Assembly (NCBI GenBank): GCA_913057925.1 | Contig: CAJXPG010000016.1 | Location: 1 to 41,320, forward strand | Reading direction: 5' to 3' | Length of the DNA: 41,320 bases | Source: an uncultured Colwellia sp. | GTDB lineage: Bacteria; Pseudomonadota; Gammaproteobacteria; Enterobacterales; Alteromonadaceae | Part shown: positions 17,171 to 26,732 of the stretch, piece after piece | Position numbering within the stretch: position 1 is the first letter of the stretch | How the letters are laid out: the number at the start of each line of letters is the position of its first letter | Program-made: the position numbers and the translations under genes | Notes under the pieces: generated by a model | The model's input: the letters and a program-made list of their open reading frames with translations, nothing else | What the model was told of the DNA's origin: nothing | The model's database searches: none

Positions 17171-18421
17171 TTATAACAATATTTCACTTAACTCGGGTTG
17201 GCTTAAAAAATCTTGCGGGCTTGCTGAGGCACCATAAGCACCTGATTGAAATACAACTATGTAATCGCCTAGAGCAGCTTTAGGCAATAAAACTTTATCC
17301 GCTAAAATATCTAGCGGAGTACATAATGGACCAACAATGTTAACTTGTTCGGTTGCTTTACCGTTTAATTTGTTACCAATGACAACTGGATAGTTCTTAC
17401 GAATAACTTGACCAAAGTTACCTGAGTTGGCGAGGTGATGATGTAAGCCACCATCGCACACCAAATAATTAGTTCCGCGGGAAGCTTTTATATCAGTAAC
17501 TTTACACACATAAATCCCTGCTTCAGCTACAAGGTAACGGCCTAACTCAATAATTAATTCTAAACCTTTCAAGCTGTCTTCATATTGCTTGATAAGGGTT
17601 TGAAGGTTTGTTGCTATTTTACTAACATCCAGTTTACCTTCATTTTTAAAGTAAGGTACGCCAAAGCCACCGCCGATATTAATATAATCAATTTTTTCTT
17701 CGGTAAATTGCGCTGTAAGTTCCAATAACTGCTTAGCTAAACAAAATGTTTGTTGTTGAGCTGAAATAATTGCCTCGGCGTTTAGGTTTTGAGAGCCGGT
17801 GAAAATATGAAAACCTCGAAGGTTAATCTCTGTTAAGGATAAGCGCTTAAGTACTTCAGGGATTTGCTCTTCGTCTATGCCAAAAGGTTTTGCTCCACCT
17901 GACATTTTCATGCCTGAAGATTTAAGTTCAAAAGTAGGGTTAACGCGAATAGCAATATCGGCTTTTAGATTTAGCTGTTTTGCGATGCGCACTACCTTTT
18001 CAATCTCCCCTTGAGACTCAACATGTAAAATAACCCCCGCAGTAATAGCTGACTCAATATCAGATTCAGACTTTCCGGGACCTGCAAAACTAATGTTTTG
18101 TACAGGCATACCAGCCTGTATAGCCAATAACATCTCTTTTCTTGAAGCGACATCAAAGCCAGATACTTGATCAGCTAACAACTGCACTAAACTTGGGTGT
18201 GGATTTGCCTTGATGGCATAATGCAAAGATATTTCATCAGGCAATATTGTTTTTAATTGGCAAACATTGTTAATGATTAATTGGCGATCGTAAGCATAAA
18301 AAGGTGTTCGAGTGACTAATTTTTCTATCTGGCTTAAGGTGTATTTACCTACTGTTAACTCTTGTCCCATAGCTGAAAAATCTTGTAATGATGTTTTCAA
18401 AGACGTTGTTGATTGATTCAT
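17171..18421 (-). CDS. PLP-dependent decarboxylase, exosortase-A-associated family
   Basis: A 416-residue fold-type III PLP enzyme of the diaminopimelate/ornithine decarboxylase superfamily, closest in style to the TIGR03099 group. The PLP lysine is K71 in LHYAIKANPHPSL. Phosphate-binding and substrate motifs follow: IGGGFGVPYF, IELGRYLVAEAG, CDGGLHHHLANSGNFGQV and GPLCTPLDILAD, where the Cys takes the catalytic position of ornithine decarboxylase. The C-terminal half ends with FQSGAYGASASPQDFLSQP. It is probably co-transcribed with the ligase (20 bases between stop and start). The amino acid substrate is unknown, and in some members of this family the decarboxylase activity itself is unproven. 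Confidence 0.9.
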   Translation of the reverse strand: MNQSTTSLKTSLQDFSAMGQELTVGKYTLSQIEKLVTRTPFYAYDRQLIINNVCQLKTILPDEISLHYAIKANPHPSLVQLLADQVSGFDVASRKEMLLAIQAGMPVQNISFAGPGKSESDIESAITAGVILHVESQGEIEKVVRIAKQLNLKADIAIRVNPTFELKSSGMKMSGGAKPFGIDEEQIPEVLKRLSLTEINLRGFHIFTGSQNLNAEAIISAQQQTFCLAKQLLELTAQFTEEKIDYINIGGGFGVPYFKNEGKLDVSKIATNLQTLIKQYEDSLKGLELIIELGRYLVAEAGIYVCKVTDIKASRGTNYLVCDGGLHHHLANSGNFGQVIRKNYPVVIGNKLNGKATEQVNIVGPLCTPLDILADKVLLPKAALGDYIVVFQSGAYGASASPQDFLSQPELSEILL

Positions 18422-18441
18422 AGTGCTACCGTTTTTATCGC

Positions 18442-20058
18442 TTATGTAAGATCGATTTCTTTATTGTACTTTAGGTTTAAGGCTTTAGTATCAAGCTTAC
18501 CGTTGGCATTTTTAGGTAATGAAGTTAAGAACTTTATATCTCTAGGTATCATATAGTTTGGTAAGTTTATCTGGCAATGCCTAATAATTATTTTTTCTAA
18601 GTCTTTAGCGGGGACTGCTTGAGTTGCTTTGGCTGAACTAATAATGACTGCAGTTATGCTTTGGCCTAATTCTGTTGATGGGCTTGGAATAACGACAGCC
18701 TCATCTACTTGAGGCAAGCTCAACAATACCGATTCTACTTCTGTAGGACTCACTCTGTAGCCAGAGGTTTTAATCATGGCGTCTTTTCTGGAAACAAAAT
18801 ATAAAAAACCGTCTTTATCGCGTTTTACATAGTCACCGGAGTAAACGGCTAATGGTGATTTTTCAAGGTTATTTGCTTGCGCTGGAGTTACTCTAAACCT
18901 TTCGTGTGTCGCGGCTTTATTTTGCCAGTAACCGAGTGTGACTAAAGGCCCTACGTGAACTAACTCGCCAACTTCATCGTTATCACAAAGACTGCCATCT
19001 TCCCTCAGAACTAATATTTCAGCGTGTGGGATGGCCTTCCCCATAGAACTAGGCCTTTGATCAATTTCACTGGGCGATAAATAACTCGATCTAAAAGCCT
19101 CTGTTAAGCCATACATTAAAAAAGGCTTAGCTTTTGGCATTTTATCACGCAATGTTGCTAATGTGCTCAAGGGAAGAACACCGCCAGAGTTGGTAAAATA
19201 GCGCACGCTGTCTGCGCAATTCTCTGACCAAGTAACTTTACATAATTGCTGCCAAAGAGGTGGAACAGCGGCTAAGCCCGTTATTTGGTATTTGGCTATC
19301 GCCTTTATAACATCTTTAGCTAATAGATAATCAAGCAAGACGCATTTCGCTGCCACTAAAAAGCTACTGGTTAATTGATTTAGACCATAATCAAAACTTA
19401 AGGGTAATACACAAAGAATATTGTCTTTAGTATCTAAAGATAAGTATTGAGCGACTGATTTTGCCCCTAAGACAATATTTTTATGACTAAGCATAATGCC
19501 TTTAGGTTGACCAGTGCTTCCTGAAGTATATAAAATTGCGGCTAAATCATTCTCAGATATATCGAGATGAATATTTGAGTGAGTTTTATTATTGGTTAAA
19601 GATAGAAAGCTATCCCAGCTGTAGAGATTATGCTGACTAACGTCAACCAACTGCTGCTCACCACTATCAATGACTATGATGGTTTCGAGTGATGTGAATT
19701 CTGTTAAGTTAGACTGTAAAGCTTTTAACCTTGCACTATTGGTTATCAGTAGTTTTATTTGGCAATCATTTGCAAGGTACTGAACTTGTCGAGGCTTTAA
19801 AACAGGATTGATAGGAACAAACACTGCAGCAATTAATGAACAGGCAAACATACTCTGCACATTTTCTTGATTTTTAGCTAAATAAACGCCTATTCGATCA
19901 CCTTGAACAATACCTAGTGAGCGATATGACTGTGCGACACTATTAATATTAGCATTAAGTTGTGCGTAGGTTACTTGGCTATGTTTTGTTTCAAGCGCTA
20001 TCGCGGAAGGAGAGCGCTCAGCACTATGGCTAATTAGCTCATGAACAAAGGAAGTCAT
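18442..20058 (-). CDS. AMP-forming acyl ligase, exosortase-A-associated family
   Basis: A 538-residue ANL-superfamily adenylating enzyme, similar in layout to the TIGR03098 group. Core motifs are all present: ILYTSGSTGQPKGIMLSHK (P-loop), YGLTEAF, YSGDYVKRDKDGFLYFVSRK (hinge) and the C-terminal lysine in KNANGKLD. It should activate a carboxylate (fatty acid or amino acid) with ATP and pass it to CoA or a carrier. No phosphopantetheine-binding domain is fused, and none is encoded on either side. AGGA lies 6 bases before the ATG. It is the first enzyme of the tightly packed set ligase-decarboxylase-acyltransferase-flavoprotein. Confidence 0.9.
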   Translation of the reverse strand: MTSFVHELISHSAERSPSAIALETKHSQVTYAQLNANINSVAQSYRSLGIVQGDRIGVYLAKNQENVQSMFACSLIAAVFVPINPVLKPRQVQYLANDCQIKLLITNSARLKALQSNLTEFTSLETIIVIDSGEQQLVDVSQHNLYSWDSFLSLTNNKTHSNIHLDISENDLAAILYTSGSTGQPKGIMLSHKNIVLGAKSVAQYLSLDTKDNILCVLPLSFDYGLNQLTSSFLVAAKCVLLDYLLAKDVIKAIAKYQITGLAAVPPLWQQLCKVTWSENCADSVRYFTNSGGVLPLSTLATLRDKMPKAKPFLMYGLTEAFRSSYLSPSEIDQRPSSMGKAIPHAEILVLREDGSLCDNDEVGELVHVGPLVTLGYWQNKAATHERFRVTPAQANNLEKSPLAVYSGDYVKRDKDGFLYFVSRKDAMIKTSGYRVSPTEVESVLLSLPQVDEAVVIPSPSTELGQSITAVIISSAKATQAVPAKDLEKIIIRHCQINLPNYMIPRDIKFLTSLPKNANGKLDTKALNLKYNKEIDLT

Positions 20059-20185
20059 TTATCATCCTGAAAATTAAAGCTTTGATTGTTTGAACTTCGC
20101 TATTATGACTGCCAAAGCGCATTGTAGGCAAGTGACTGGGTAAATAAATAAGAGTTATTTAAAGGGAAATGTTTTTCATAAGCAG

Positions 20186-21016
20186 TTAATGTTTAGCGGC
20201 TTGTTTTATTTTGATTGGAATAACTTCCATAGCGGTATGAAAGCCTATCTTATAAAGCTGGTGTTTTTGCTCTTTAGTCATTTTAAAGTCAACAGCAGAG
20301 TGCTCGCCGATATTGATAACAATTGTGTTATGCCAAAAATTCTCATTGATATATTCCCGTGAAATTGTCGTCATAAAAGTGCGGATGAGCAAGGTGACAT
20401 AATTAAAAATGGGAAAGAAACCTTTAACATTAAGTTGATCATATTCATGTTCACCCCGTAAACGAAAGCATAAAACAGGTGTGCCATGATGATCCCAGTC
20501 TCTATGTAATGCATCCTCAGACAATATACTGCCATCAACCATGATATGTTTACCAAAAGGCTTGAAGCTGAAAACAAGTGGTATTGACATGGAGAAGCGG
20601 ACTGCTTGAGAGACTTTCATATCGGGCGTTAATTCAGCATCAAAAATAACTGGCTTACCGTTAGTGACATCCGTTGCCACGATATGCAGTTTTTTATTTA
20701 GTTCAGAGAAGGTTTTCCCTTGAAGGTGGTTATCTATCCACTGCTCGAAAGCGTCCCCTGAACTTAAGCCGCCATGACGAATAAGTTTAATTAATGAAAA
20801 TTCACGAAATTGATTATAATTGGTTTGTAAAGCAATTTTTTTTATATCATTTAAAGGCAGTCCAGCAGCAAAAAAACTCGCAATAATACTTCCACCAGAA
20901 ACGCCAACTAAGTCTTCAAACTCTATGTCTAAAAGTTCTAATGCTTTTAAGACGCCAAGGTGTGCTGGTAATCGAGTACCACCACCAGCAAAAATAGGTA
21001 CTATAGCGTTATTCAT
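20186..21016 (-). CDS. Patatin-like phospholipase
   Basis: A 276-residue patatin-family lipid acyl hydrolase. The oxyanion loop is FAGGGTRLPAHLGVL (9-23), the nucleophile elbow is VGVSGGSII with S40, and the dyad aspartate is D161 in MVDGSIL, so the catalytic set is complete. No signal peptide or membrane segment is visible, so it is probably cytoplasmic or peripheral. AAGGGGG forms a strong ribosome binding site. It lies 127 bases upstream of the acyl ligase in the same direction. It could supply fatty acids released from lipids to the cluster, but with this gap co-transcription is uncertain. Confidence 0.88.
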   Translation of the reverse strand: MNNAIVPIFAGGGTRLPAHLGVLKALELLDIEFEDLVGVSGGSIIASFFAAGLPLNDIKKIALQTNYNQFREFSLIKLIRHGGLSSGDAFEQWIDNHLQGKTFSELNKKLHIVATDVTNGKPVIFDAELTPDMKVSQAVRFSMSIPLVFSFKPFGKHIMVDGSILSEDALHRDWDHHGTPVLCFRLRGEHEYDQLNVKGFFPIFNYVTLLIRTFMTTISREYINENFWHNTIVINIGEHSAVDFKMTKEQKHQLYKIGFHTAMEVIPIKIKQAAKH

Positions 21017-21225
21017 TTAACCCCCTTAACTTCAAAGGATAGTGCTGAACTTTTAGCAGCGAGAAAATACTTTAGCCTTAATTATGAACAAAGTTCGCGA
21101 TTTTGCGAAAAATCCCCATGATTGGTTGGTAATGAAAGCATTTTATTTGAGTCATTCTTTAAGGTACTCTTTGTGGGAGTAATTGTTTTTGATGACAGTT
21201 TGACCCCTTTATAATTGAGGATATT

Positions 21226-21990
21226 ATGCGTAACTATTTACCAATATTATTAGTTTCTATTTTTCTTTTTAGTGTAACTAGCCGCGCTGATTTTGTTGAT
21301 GTGGTTGCGAAGGTAAAGCCATCAGTGGTGGGCATTGGCATACATACGCCAACCAGTAGACCACAAAATATTTTACGAGGAACGGGCTTTGTTATTGGCA
21401 ATGGTCAGTATGTTGTTACTAATGATCATGTGTTACCAACCATGTTAAATGAAAGCTTGTTGCAAAAAATGGCGGTTTTTATTGGTTCAGGCAAAAATGC
21501 CAAAGTCAGAGAAGCTGAAATTGTCGCCACTTCAAGTCTATATGATTTAGCTATCCTTAAAGTCTCAGGCCCTGCTTTACCGGCAATGACGTTGTCTTCA
21601 GGTCGTTTTATTGCTGACGGGGCTGATATTGCTTTTACTGGTTTTCCCATTGGTAGTGCACTTGGCTTATATCCTGTAACTCATAGAGGCATTATTGCTA
21701 GCTTAACGCCAACGGTTGTTCCTGCAGTTTCAGCAGAACAAATTAACCTAAAAATGTTAAAAAGAATGAAAAACCCTTATCTAGTCTATCAACTCGATGC
21801 GACGGCTTACCCAGGTAATAGCGGTAGTGCTATGTATGATAAAGAAACAGGTGAAGTAGTTGGCATCATTAATAAAGTCTTTGTGCAATCAACAAAAGAA
21901 GCGGTTATCAGTAATCCAAGTGGCATCACTTACGCAATACCGGTGAAATACTTACACCAAGTGATAAAAGAGCATAACCTGACAATCTAG
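21226..21990 (+). CDS. Secreted trypsin-like serine protease (S1, no PDZ)
   Basis: A 254-residue protein with a signal peptide ending near SRA (residues 18-21), followed by a single chymotrypsin-fold domain of the Deg/S1C type. The catalytic triad is visible: H68 in VVTNDHVLP, D107 in YDLAILK and S199 in YPGNSGSAMYD. The protein ends after the protease domain, so unlike DegP/DegS it lacks PDZ domains. GAGGA lies 4 bases before the ATG. It is divergent from the patatin gene, with 209 bases between starts. Periplasmic or secreted; the target is unknown. Confidence 0.88.
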   Translation: MRNYLPILLVSIFLFSVTSRADFVDVVAKVKPSVVGIGIHTPTSRPQNILRGTGFVIGNGQYVVTNDHVLPTMLNESLLQKMAVFIGSGKNAKVREAEIVATSSLYDLAILKVSGPALPAMTLSSGRFIADGADIAFTGFPIGSALGLYPVTHRGIIASLTPTVVPAVSAEQINLKMLKRMKNPYLVYQLDATAYPGNSGSAMYDKETGEVVGIINKVFVQSTKEAVISNPSGITYAIPVKYLHQVIKEHNLTI

Positions 21991-22075
21991 TTAAAGCGTA
22001 CTTTTATAAACCATATGTAAGTATGCGAGCCTTGTTAAAGCCTAAGCTTACTTAGCAAATAATGAACGCTAAATA

Positions 22076-22858
22076 CTATTCAGTCACTGAGTGAGTGGGC
22101 AAATTGTTGTCTTTTGCTTGATATAGACTCGATAAAGGCACAAGTTCAATATTGTGTGACTTTAATGTCGGAATTAATTTACTTAATATTGCCACCGTTT
22201 CTGGGTGGGGGTGTGCAATGGCAATGGCTGTTTGATATTTTTGTGCGGCATTAATCAATTGGAGAAATTGTTTACTAATATATTCATCATTTAGTTCGTT
22301 ATCTAAGAACACTTGTCGTGATTTAACCGGTACTCCGTAATCAAGGGCTGCTTGCTTTGCTTTTGAATGTGGGCTGGTTTTACTATCTAAAAAAAGCAGG
22401 TTGTTGTCTTTTAAAAAAGACATAGTCCACGCCATAGGTTGGTATAGCTGTGTTAAATAACTCCCCATATGGTTATTGATACCAATAGCAAAGGGTATCT
22501 CAGCAAAAGACTTTGCCAAGCTTTGATTAAAAGCAGCTTTATTCATTGAGCTAGTTAGCGCTCCGGGGCCTAATCTCTTTCGATTCTCTGACTCCATTGG
22601 AATATGAATTAACACATCATGATTTTCACTGTTAGCAATAACGGCTAGTTTTTTACCATAGGTAGTGTGCGGTAAAAAGGCGTAGGTAACTGCCCCCGGC
22701 AAAGCAAGCGCATGCTTATCTGTGTAACGATAACCCATATCATCAATAACAATGGCAACTTGCTTGGTATTCGCTTGCGCGTTATTAAGTATGAAAGAGC
22801 AGGTAATCAGTGCGGGCAATGATAAATGTAATAAAATTTTCAGGAGAGTATTTAGCAC
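22076..22858 (-). CDS. Divergent polysaccharide deacetylase (YibQ-like)
   Basis: A 260-residue periplasmic protein with signal peptide (cleavage near NAQA) and the divergent polysaccharide deacetylase domain. Characteristic blocks are VAIVIDDMGYR, HIPMESENRKRLGPGAL, INNHMGSYLT and IAHPHPETVA. The family keeps Asp/His residues of NodB-type deacetylases, but its activity is unproven. The arrangement gpmI-envC-this gene on one strand is the same as in E. coli (gpmM-envC-yibQ) and many other gammaproteobacteria, and points to a cell-wall or septation link. Confidence 0.9.
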   Translation of the reverse strand: MLNTLLKILLHLSLPALITCSFILNNAQANTKQVAIVIDDMGYRYTDKHALALPGAVTYAFLPHTTYGKKLAVIANSENHDVLIHIPMESENRKRLGPGALTSSMNKAAFNQSLAKSFAEIPFAIGINNHMGSYLTQLYQPMAWTMSFLKDNNLLFLDSKTSPHSKAKQAALDYGVPVKSRQVFLDNELNDEYISKQFLQLINAAQKYQTAIAIAHPHPETVAILSKLIPTLKSHNIELVPLSSLYQAKDNNLPTHSVTE

Positions 22859-22950
22859 AGATAAATGTATTTCTTATTGATTTTGTTAGTTAAGCCTAGC
22901 AGCTTTTTTAGCAAAAATATTATCATTTTGCAAAAGTAATGAAGATATAT

Positions 22951-24138
22951 TTAACGACACCAAAGTTTGGGATTTAACGCTTTACCTTGATGACGAATTT
23001 CAAAATACAACCCAGATTGCTCTTGGCCACCACTTTGTCCTACCAAAGCGATAGGCTCACCAGTTTCTACACGATCGCCAACAGATTTTAATAGCGTTTG
23101 ATTGTGAGCGTATAAACTCATATAACCATTACCGTGATCAATAACTGTTAATAAACCATAGCCTTTAAGCCAATCTGAAAAAAGTACCGTACCGTTGTGA
23201 ATGGTATGTACTTGACGACTTATTGGTGCGGCAATAAGCACGCCTTTCCACTTTAAATAACCTTGTTTACGAGTACCAAAACGATGCAGCATACGTCCTT
23301 TTACCGGCCATGAGAGCTTACGTTTTAGTTTGCTTAACCCGGTTAAGTCAATTTCAGCTTGTAAGATGGCAGCAAGTTTTGCTAATGCTTGATTTAAGTT
23401 GTTCTCTTCAGCTTTTAGTTTGCTTAACTGTTGTTGGCTTGAAAGTAATTTTCGACTAAGTTTAGCTAGCGTTTTACTTCGCTCAGCCTTGGTTGCTTTC
23501 AACTGATTAGCTTGAGCCACTTGCTCGGTTTTTAATTGCTTTAATTGCTCTATTTGCGCTTGATGTTCAGTGCTTACTTCTAAAAGTTGGGCAATGGTCG
23601 CTTGAAAGCTATCAATTTCTTTAGTTCTTGCTTGGTTTAAATATTGATAATAACTGATAGTGCGTTGAATTTTTTCACTTTGATCTTGGTTTAATAATAG
23701 CTTTAAGTAGTCGTGTTGCCCTGTGGTATAGGCAGACCTGAGTTGCTGAGCTAATAAACGTTCTTGTCTTTGTTTAGCAATAGTAAGTTGCTGTTTTTCC
23801 TTGGCTAGTTCAGCAATTTTAGCGCTGGTATCTTTTAGTGATGACTCAAGGTTGTTGATTGCTTTTGCCACTTTGGCGATAGCTAAATCATCATTCTTTA
23901 GCTTTTTTTCTAAAGTGCTTCTTTGCTTGTTGGTATCAAATATATTTGATTCTTGCTTTGCGATAGCTTTTTGTACGTCACTGAGTTTGGCACGACTTTT
24001 TTCTTGTGCTTTTTCATTGCTATTACTTTGCGCCGCTTGCAGGGGGGAAGTGAGTAGCAAGCTTAAGGTAATTAAGCTTGCTATAGCGAAAAGAAAGGGC
24101 TGCTTAAGTGATAAATAAGTGTGGATAAACAATCTCAT
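22951..24138 (-). CDS. envC: Murein hydrolase activator EnvC
   Basis: A 395-residue periplasmic protein: signal peptide (to about SPLQA), a long coiled coil (about residues 45-265, rich in Lys, Gln, Leu) and a C-terminal LytM domain (about 285-395). The LytM domain is degenerate: the HxxxD zinc motif reads KGVLIAAP and the final HxH reads SGLYFEIR, so zinc ligands are missing. This is expected for EnvC, which activates the amidases AmiA/AmiB at the division site rather than cutting peptidoglycan. ATG 24138 is taken as start; a GTG at 24177 would add 13 residues ahead of the signal peptide. It lies 60 bases after gpmI. Confidence 0.91.
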   Translation of the reverse strand: MRLFIHTYLSLKQPFLFAIASLITLSLLLTSPLQAAQSNSNEKAQEKSRAKLSDVQKAIAKQESNIFDTNKQRSTLEKKLKNDDLAIAKVAKAINNLESSLKDTSAKIAELAKEKQQLTIAKQRQERLLAQQLRSAYTTGQHDYLKLLLNQDQSEKIQRTISYYQYLNQARTKEIDSFQATIAQLLEVSTEHQAQIEQLKQLKTEQVAQANQLKATKAERSKTLAKLSRKLLSSQQQLSKLKAEENNLNQALAKLAAILQAEIDLTGLSKLKRKLSWPVKGRMLHRFGTRKQGYLKWKGVLIAAPISRQVHTIHNGTVLFSDWLKGYGLLTVIDHGNGYMSLYAHNQTLLKSVGDRVETGEPIALVGQSGGQEQSGLYFEIRHQGKALNPKLWCR

Positions 24139-24198
24139 AGTAAAAAAATGGCAATGAATCAAAAGCCAATATATCACTTAGTTTGTTGATTTAAAATA

Positions 24199-25755
24199 TT
24201 AAGTTAATTTCATTAAAACAGAGCCGGTCATTTCTTCAGGTTGCTCCATTCCCATTAAATGCAAAACACTTGGCGATATATCACTTAAGGTTCCCGATGC
24301 TGCGGGTACGGCATTTCGACCAACATAAATTAGCGGTACTGGTTCGCAAGTGTGCGCAGTATGTGCTTGACCAGAAACGCTATCTTGCATTTGCTCTGCA
24401 TTACCGTGATCAGCGGTAATTAGACATTCGCCGCCATTTGCTTGTAATGCATCAACCACTCGTCCAATACAAGTATCAACTGCCTCACACGCTTTAACGG
24501 CTGCTTCAAAGCTTCCAGTGTGACCAACCATATCTCCGTTAGGGTAATTACAAACAATAAAGTCATATTGGCCACTTTCGATAGCACCAATGAGTTTATC
24601 GGTAAGTAGGGTAGAGTTCATCTCAGGTTGCAGATCGTAGGTTGCTACATCAGGAGAAGGAATTAGAATTCTTTCTTCACCAGCAAAAGTATCTTCTTTG
24701 CCACCGCTAAAGAAGAACGTAACATGGGCATACTTTTCTGTTTCAGAAATACGTAATTGGGTTTTATTGTGTTTAGCTAACCATTCGCCCATCACATTAT
24801 TTAGTGCTTCAGGCGCAAAGGCTGATGGAGCGTTAATATCTGCTGAGTATTGAGTTAGCATTACAAACTCACTAATTGCAGGAGTATGCTTGCGGTTGAA
24901 GCCTGCAAAGTCGCTTTCAGTAAAACAGCGACTAAATTGACGCGCTCTATCTGCTCTAAAGTTCATGAAAATTAACGCATCGCCATCGTTAACTGTGATT
25001 GATTCACCATTAGGCTTTGAAATGGCACTTGCCGCAACAAACTCATCATTTTCGTCTCGTGCATACGCTGCTGAAAGTGCATCAAGGGCATTATCATAGG
25101 TATGCTTTCCTTGGCCACTAACCATTAAGTTATAAGCGGCTTCAACACGATCCCAACGTTGATCTCTATCCATCGCATAATAGCGACCAATGACAGAAGC
25201 AATTTGTCCTTCGCTCTCGTTATCTGAAAACAATTGCTCAAATTTTTCTTGCGCTTTTTTCAGTGAGGCTTCTGCACTTCGTGGCGGTGTGTCTCTACCA
25301 TCTAAGAAAGCGTGTAAATAAACTTTTTTTGCACCACGATCTTTGGCAAGCTCAATCATAGATAAAATATGATCTTCATGACTATGAACGCCACCAGGGG
25401 AAAGCAAACCAAAAATATGCACCGCATCATTAGTTGAAGCTGCTTTATCAACGGCTTCACATAACGTTGGGTTGTTAACAAACTCGCCATCCGCTATTGA
25501 TTTTGTGATACGGGTAAAATCTTGGTAAACAACTCGACCAGCACCTAAATTAACATGACCAACTTCTGAGTTGCCCATTTGTCCGTCAGGTAAGCCTACC
25601 GCCATGCCTGACGTATCAATTAGCATATTAGGGTAGCTAGCTGTTAAATTATCTAAGACTGGTGTGTTTGCTTGATGTATTGCATTGGAGCTAGTCTCTT
25701 CTCTATATCCCCAACCATCTAAAATCATCAGTACGGTAGATTTTTTATTCGCCAT
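24199..25755 (-). CDS. gpmI: 2,3-bisphosphoglycerate-independent phosphoglycerate mutase
   Basis: A 518-residue cytoplasmic enzyme that interconverts 3- and 2-phosphoglycerate through a phosphoserine intermediate with two metal ions. Metal/serine motifs are [10 protein letters not shown] (D13) and [20 protein letters not shown] (nucleophile S63). Further motifs are [47 protein letters not shown] and ADHGNAE. Its length matches E. coli GpmI (514). ATG 25755 is chosen over ATG 25767 because GGGGA lies at proper distance before it. Confidence 0.97.
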   Translation of the reverse strand: MANKKSTVLMILDGWGYREETSSNAIHQANTPVLDNLTASYPNMLIDTSGMAVGLPDGQMGNSEVGHVNLGAGRVVYQDFTRITKSIADGEFVNNPTLCEAVDKAASTNDAVHIFGLLSPGGVHSHEDHILSMIELAKDRGAKKVYLHAFLDGRDTPPRSAEASLKKAQEKFEQLFSDNESEGQIASVIGRYYAMDRDQRWDRVEAAYNLMVSGQGKHTYDNALDALSAAYARDENDEFVAASAISKPNGESITVNDGDALIFMNFRADRARQFSRCFTESDFAGFNRKHTPAISEFVMLTQYSADINAPSAFAPEALNNVMGEWLAKHNKTQLRISETEKYAHVTFFFSGGKEDTFAGEERILIPSPDVATYDLQPEMNSTLLTDKLIGAIESGQYDFIVCNYPNGDMVGHTGSFEAAVKACEAVDTCIGRVVDALQANGGECLITADHGNAEQMQDSVSGQAHTAHTCEPVPLIYVGRNAVPAASGTLSDISPSVLHLMGMEQPEEMTGSVLMKLT

Positions 25756-25921
25756 TTTGTTCCCCATTTAATTAGTGCTAACTATGTTGAGTCTTACTTT
25801 TGGGCACGTATTGTACACCCTCAGAAAGTGTTATTCACTAAGGATTTACTATAGAAATGTTCCAATACAACTTACTAATTTCTAACAAGCGGTATATGCT
25901 CGCAATTTTAAGAGGTTTGCG

Positions 25922-25927
25922 TATAAT
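25922..25927 (+). promoter_or_regulatory. Possible -10 element for the rhodanese-grxC-secB-gpsA operon
   Basis: A perfect TATAAT lies 38 bases before the rhodanese start in an otherwise gene-free 209-bp divergent region. No good -35 is visible at 16-18 bp. Confidence 0.4.
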
Positions 25928-25964
25928 GTGCCGATTCGAAATTTGATAAAAATGGTCTTTATTT

Positions 25965-26390
25965 ATGGAACAATTACTAACTTTTGCTGGTAATAACGGC
26001 ATGTTAAGTGCAATTTGGGTTGCGCTTGTTGTGATGATTATCGTTACAACAATTAAAATGAAAATGTCACCGGTTAAGCAAATCAGTACACAAGATTTGA
26101 CTTTTTTGATGAATAGAGAGGAAGGTGTTGCCCTTGATATTCGAAAAGAAAAAGATTTTAAATCAGGTCATATCCTCGATTCAATCAACCTATCTAGCGA
26201 AAAAATTAATAATAATGGCCTAACTAGTCTTGAAAAGCATAAAGATAAACCCATCATTGTAGTATGTTATACCGGAATGACTGCTGCTCAAATTGGCAGC
26301 AAACTTTCTAAGGAAGGCTTTAGTAAGGTAAGCATTCTTAAAGGTGGTATGAGTAGTTGGACTAGTGCAGGCTTACCTGTTGCAAAATAA
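25965..26390 (+). CDS. Membrane-anchored rhodanese-like protein (YibN-like)
   Basis: A 141-residue protein with one N-terminal membrane helix (about residues 13-31) and a single rhodanese domain. The active-site loop is VVCYTGMTAAQIG with cysteine C101, and LDIRKEKDFKSGHI gives the conserved Asp-Ile-Arg block. It heads the cluster rhodanese-grxC-secB-gpsA, the same order as E. coli yibN-grxC-secB-gpsA. A sulfur-transfer role is possible, but the physiological substrate is unknown. Confidence 0.9.
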   Translation: MEQLLTFAGNNGMLSAIWVALVVMIIVTTIKMKMSPVKQISTQDLTFLMNREEGVALDIRKEKDFKSGHILDSINLSSEKINNNGLTSLEKHKDKPIIVVCYTGMTAAQIGSKLSKEGFSKVSILKGGMSSWTSAGLPVAK

Positions 26391-26431
26391 AATTTATTGT
26401 AGATATTGTTATTGCTTTAAGGAGTAGGTGT

Positions 26432-26698
26432 TTGTTAAATATAGATATATATACTAAGGCGTACTGTCCTTATTGTACTCACGCACTTGCTTTATTAAAG
26501 AGTAAGCAAGTTGAGTTTACTGAAATAAAAATTGATGGTGATATGACTAAGCGTAGCGCCATGATTGAGCGTAGCAACGGTGGTTCTACCGTGCCACAAA
26601 TATTTATTAATGACCTTCATGTCGGTGGTTGTGACCAATTGGTTGCCCTAGAAATGAATGGTCAGCTAGATGCGTTATTAGAAAAAGAAAGCGCATAA
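26432..26698 (+). CDS. grxC: Glutaredoxin 3
   Basis: An 88-residue dithiol glutaredoxin that reduces disulfides and mixed glutathione disulfides. The CPYC active site is at C12-C15 ([11 protein letters not shown]), and the glutathione-binding TVPQIFI and GGCDQL blocks are present. The start is a TTG at 26432: no ATG is available in frame nearby, and a consensus AAGGAG (26419-26424) lies 7 bases upstream. It lies between the rhodanese gene and secB, 41 and 34 bases apart. Confidence 0.95.
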   Translation: MLNIDIYTKAYCPYCTHALALLKSKQVEFTEIKIDGDMTKRSAMIERSNGGSTVPQIFINDLHVGGCDQLVALEMNGQLDALLEKESA

Positions 26699-26732
26699 GC
26701 TTAATTTAAAAGTTACTTTAAAGGAGCCCCAC

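Noticed and set aside
14555-20058. A complete PEP-CTERM/exosortase system
   Set aside because: No exosortase, PEP-CTERM protein or EPS biosynthesis gene is present; only the associated enzyme families occur.
21094-21109. TTCGC/GCGAA inverted repeat between patatin and protease genes as an operator
   Set aside because: It is only 5 bp per arm in AT-rich sequence; this may be chance.
21210-21215. TATAAT as the promoter of the trypsin-like protease
   Set aside because: It lies only 11 bases before the start codon and overlaps the approach to the ribosome binding site, so transcription from it would leave almost no leader.
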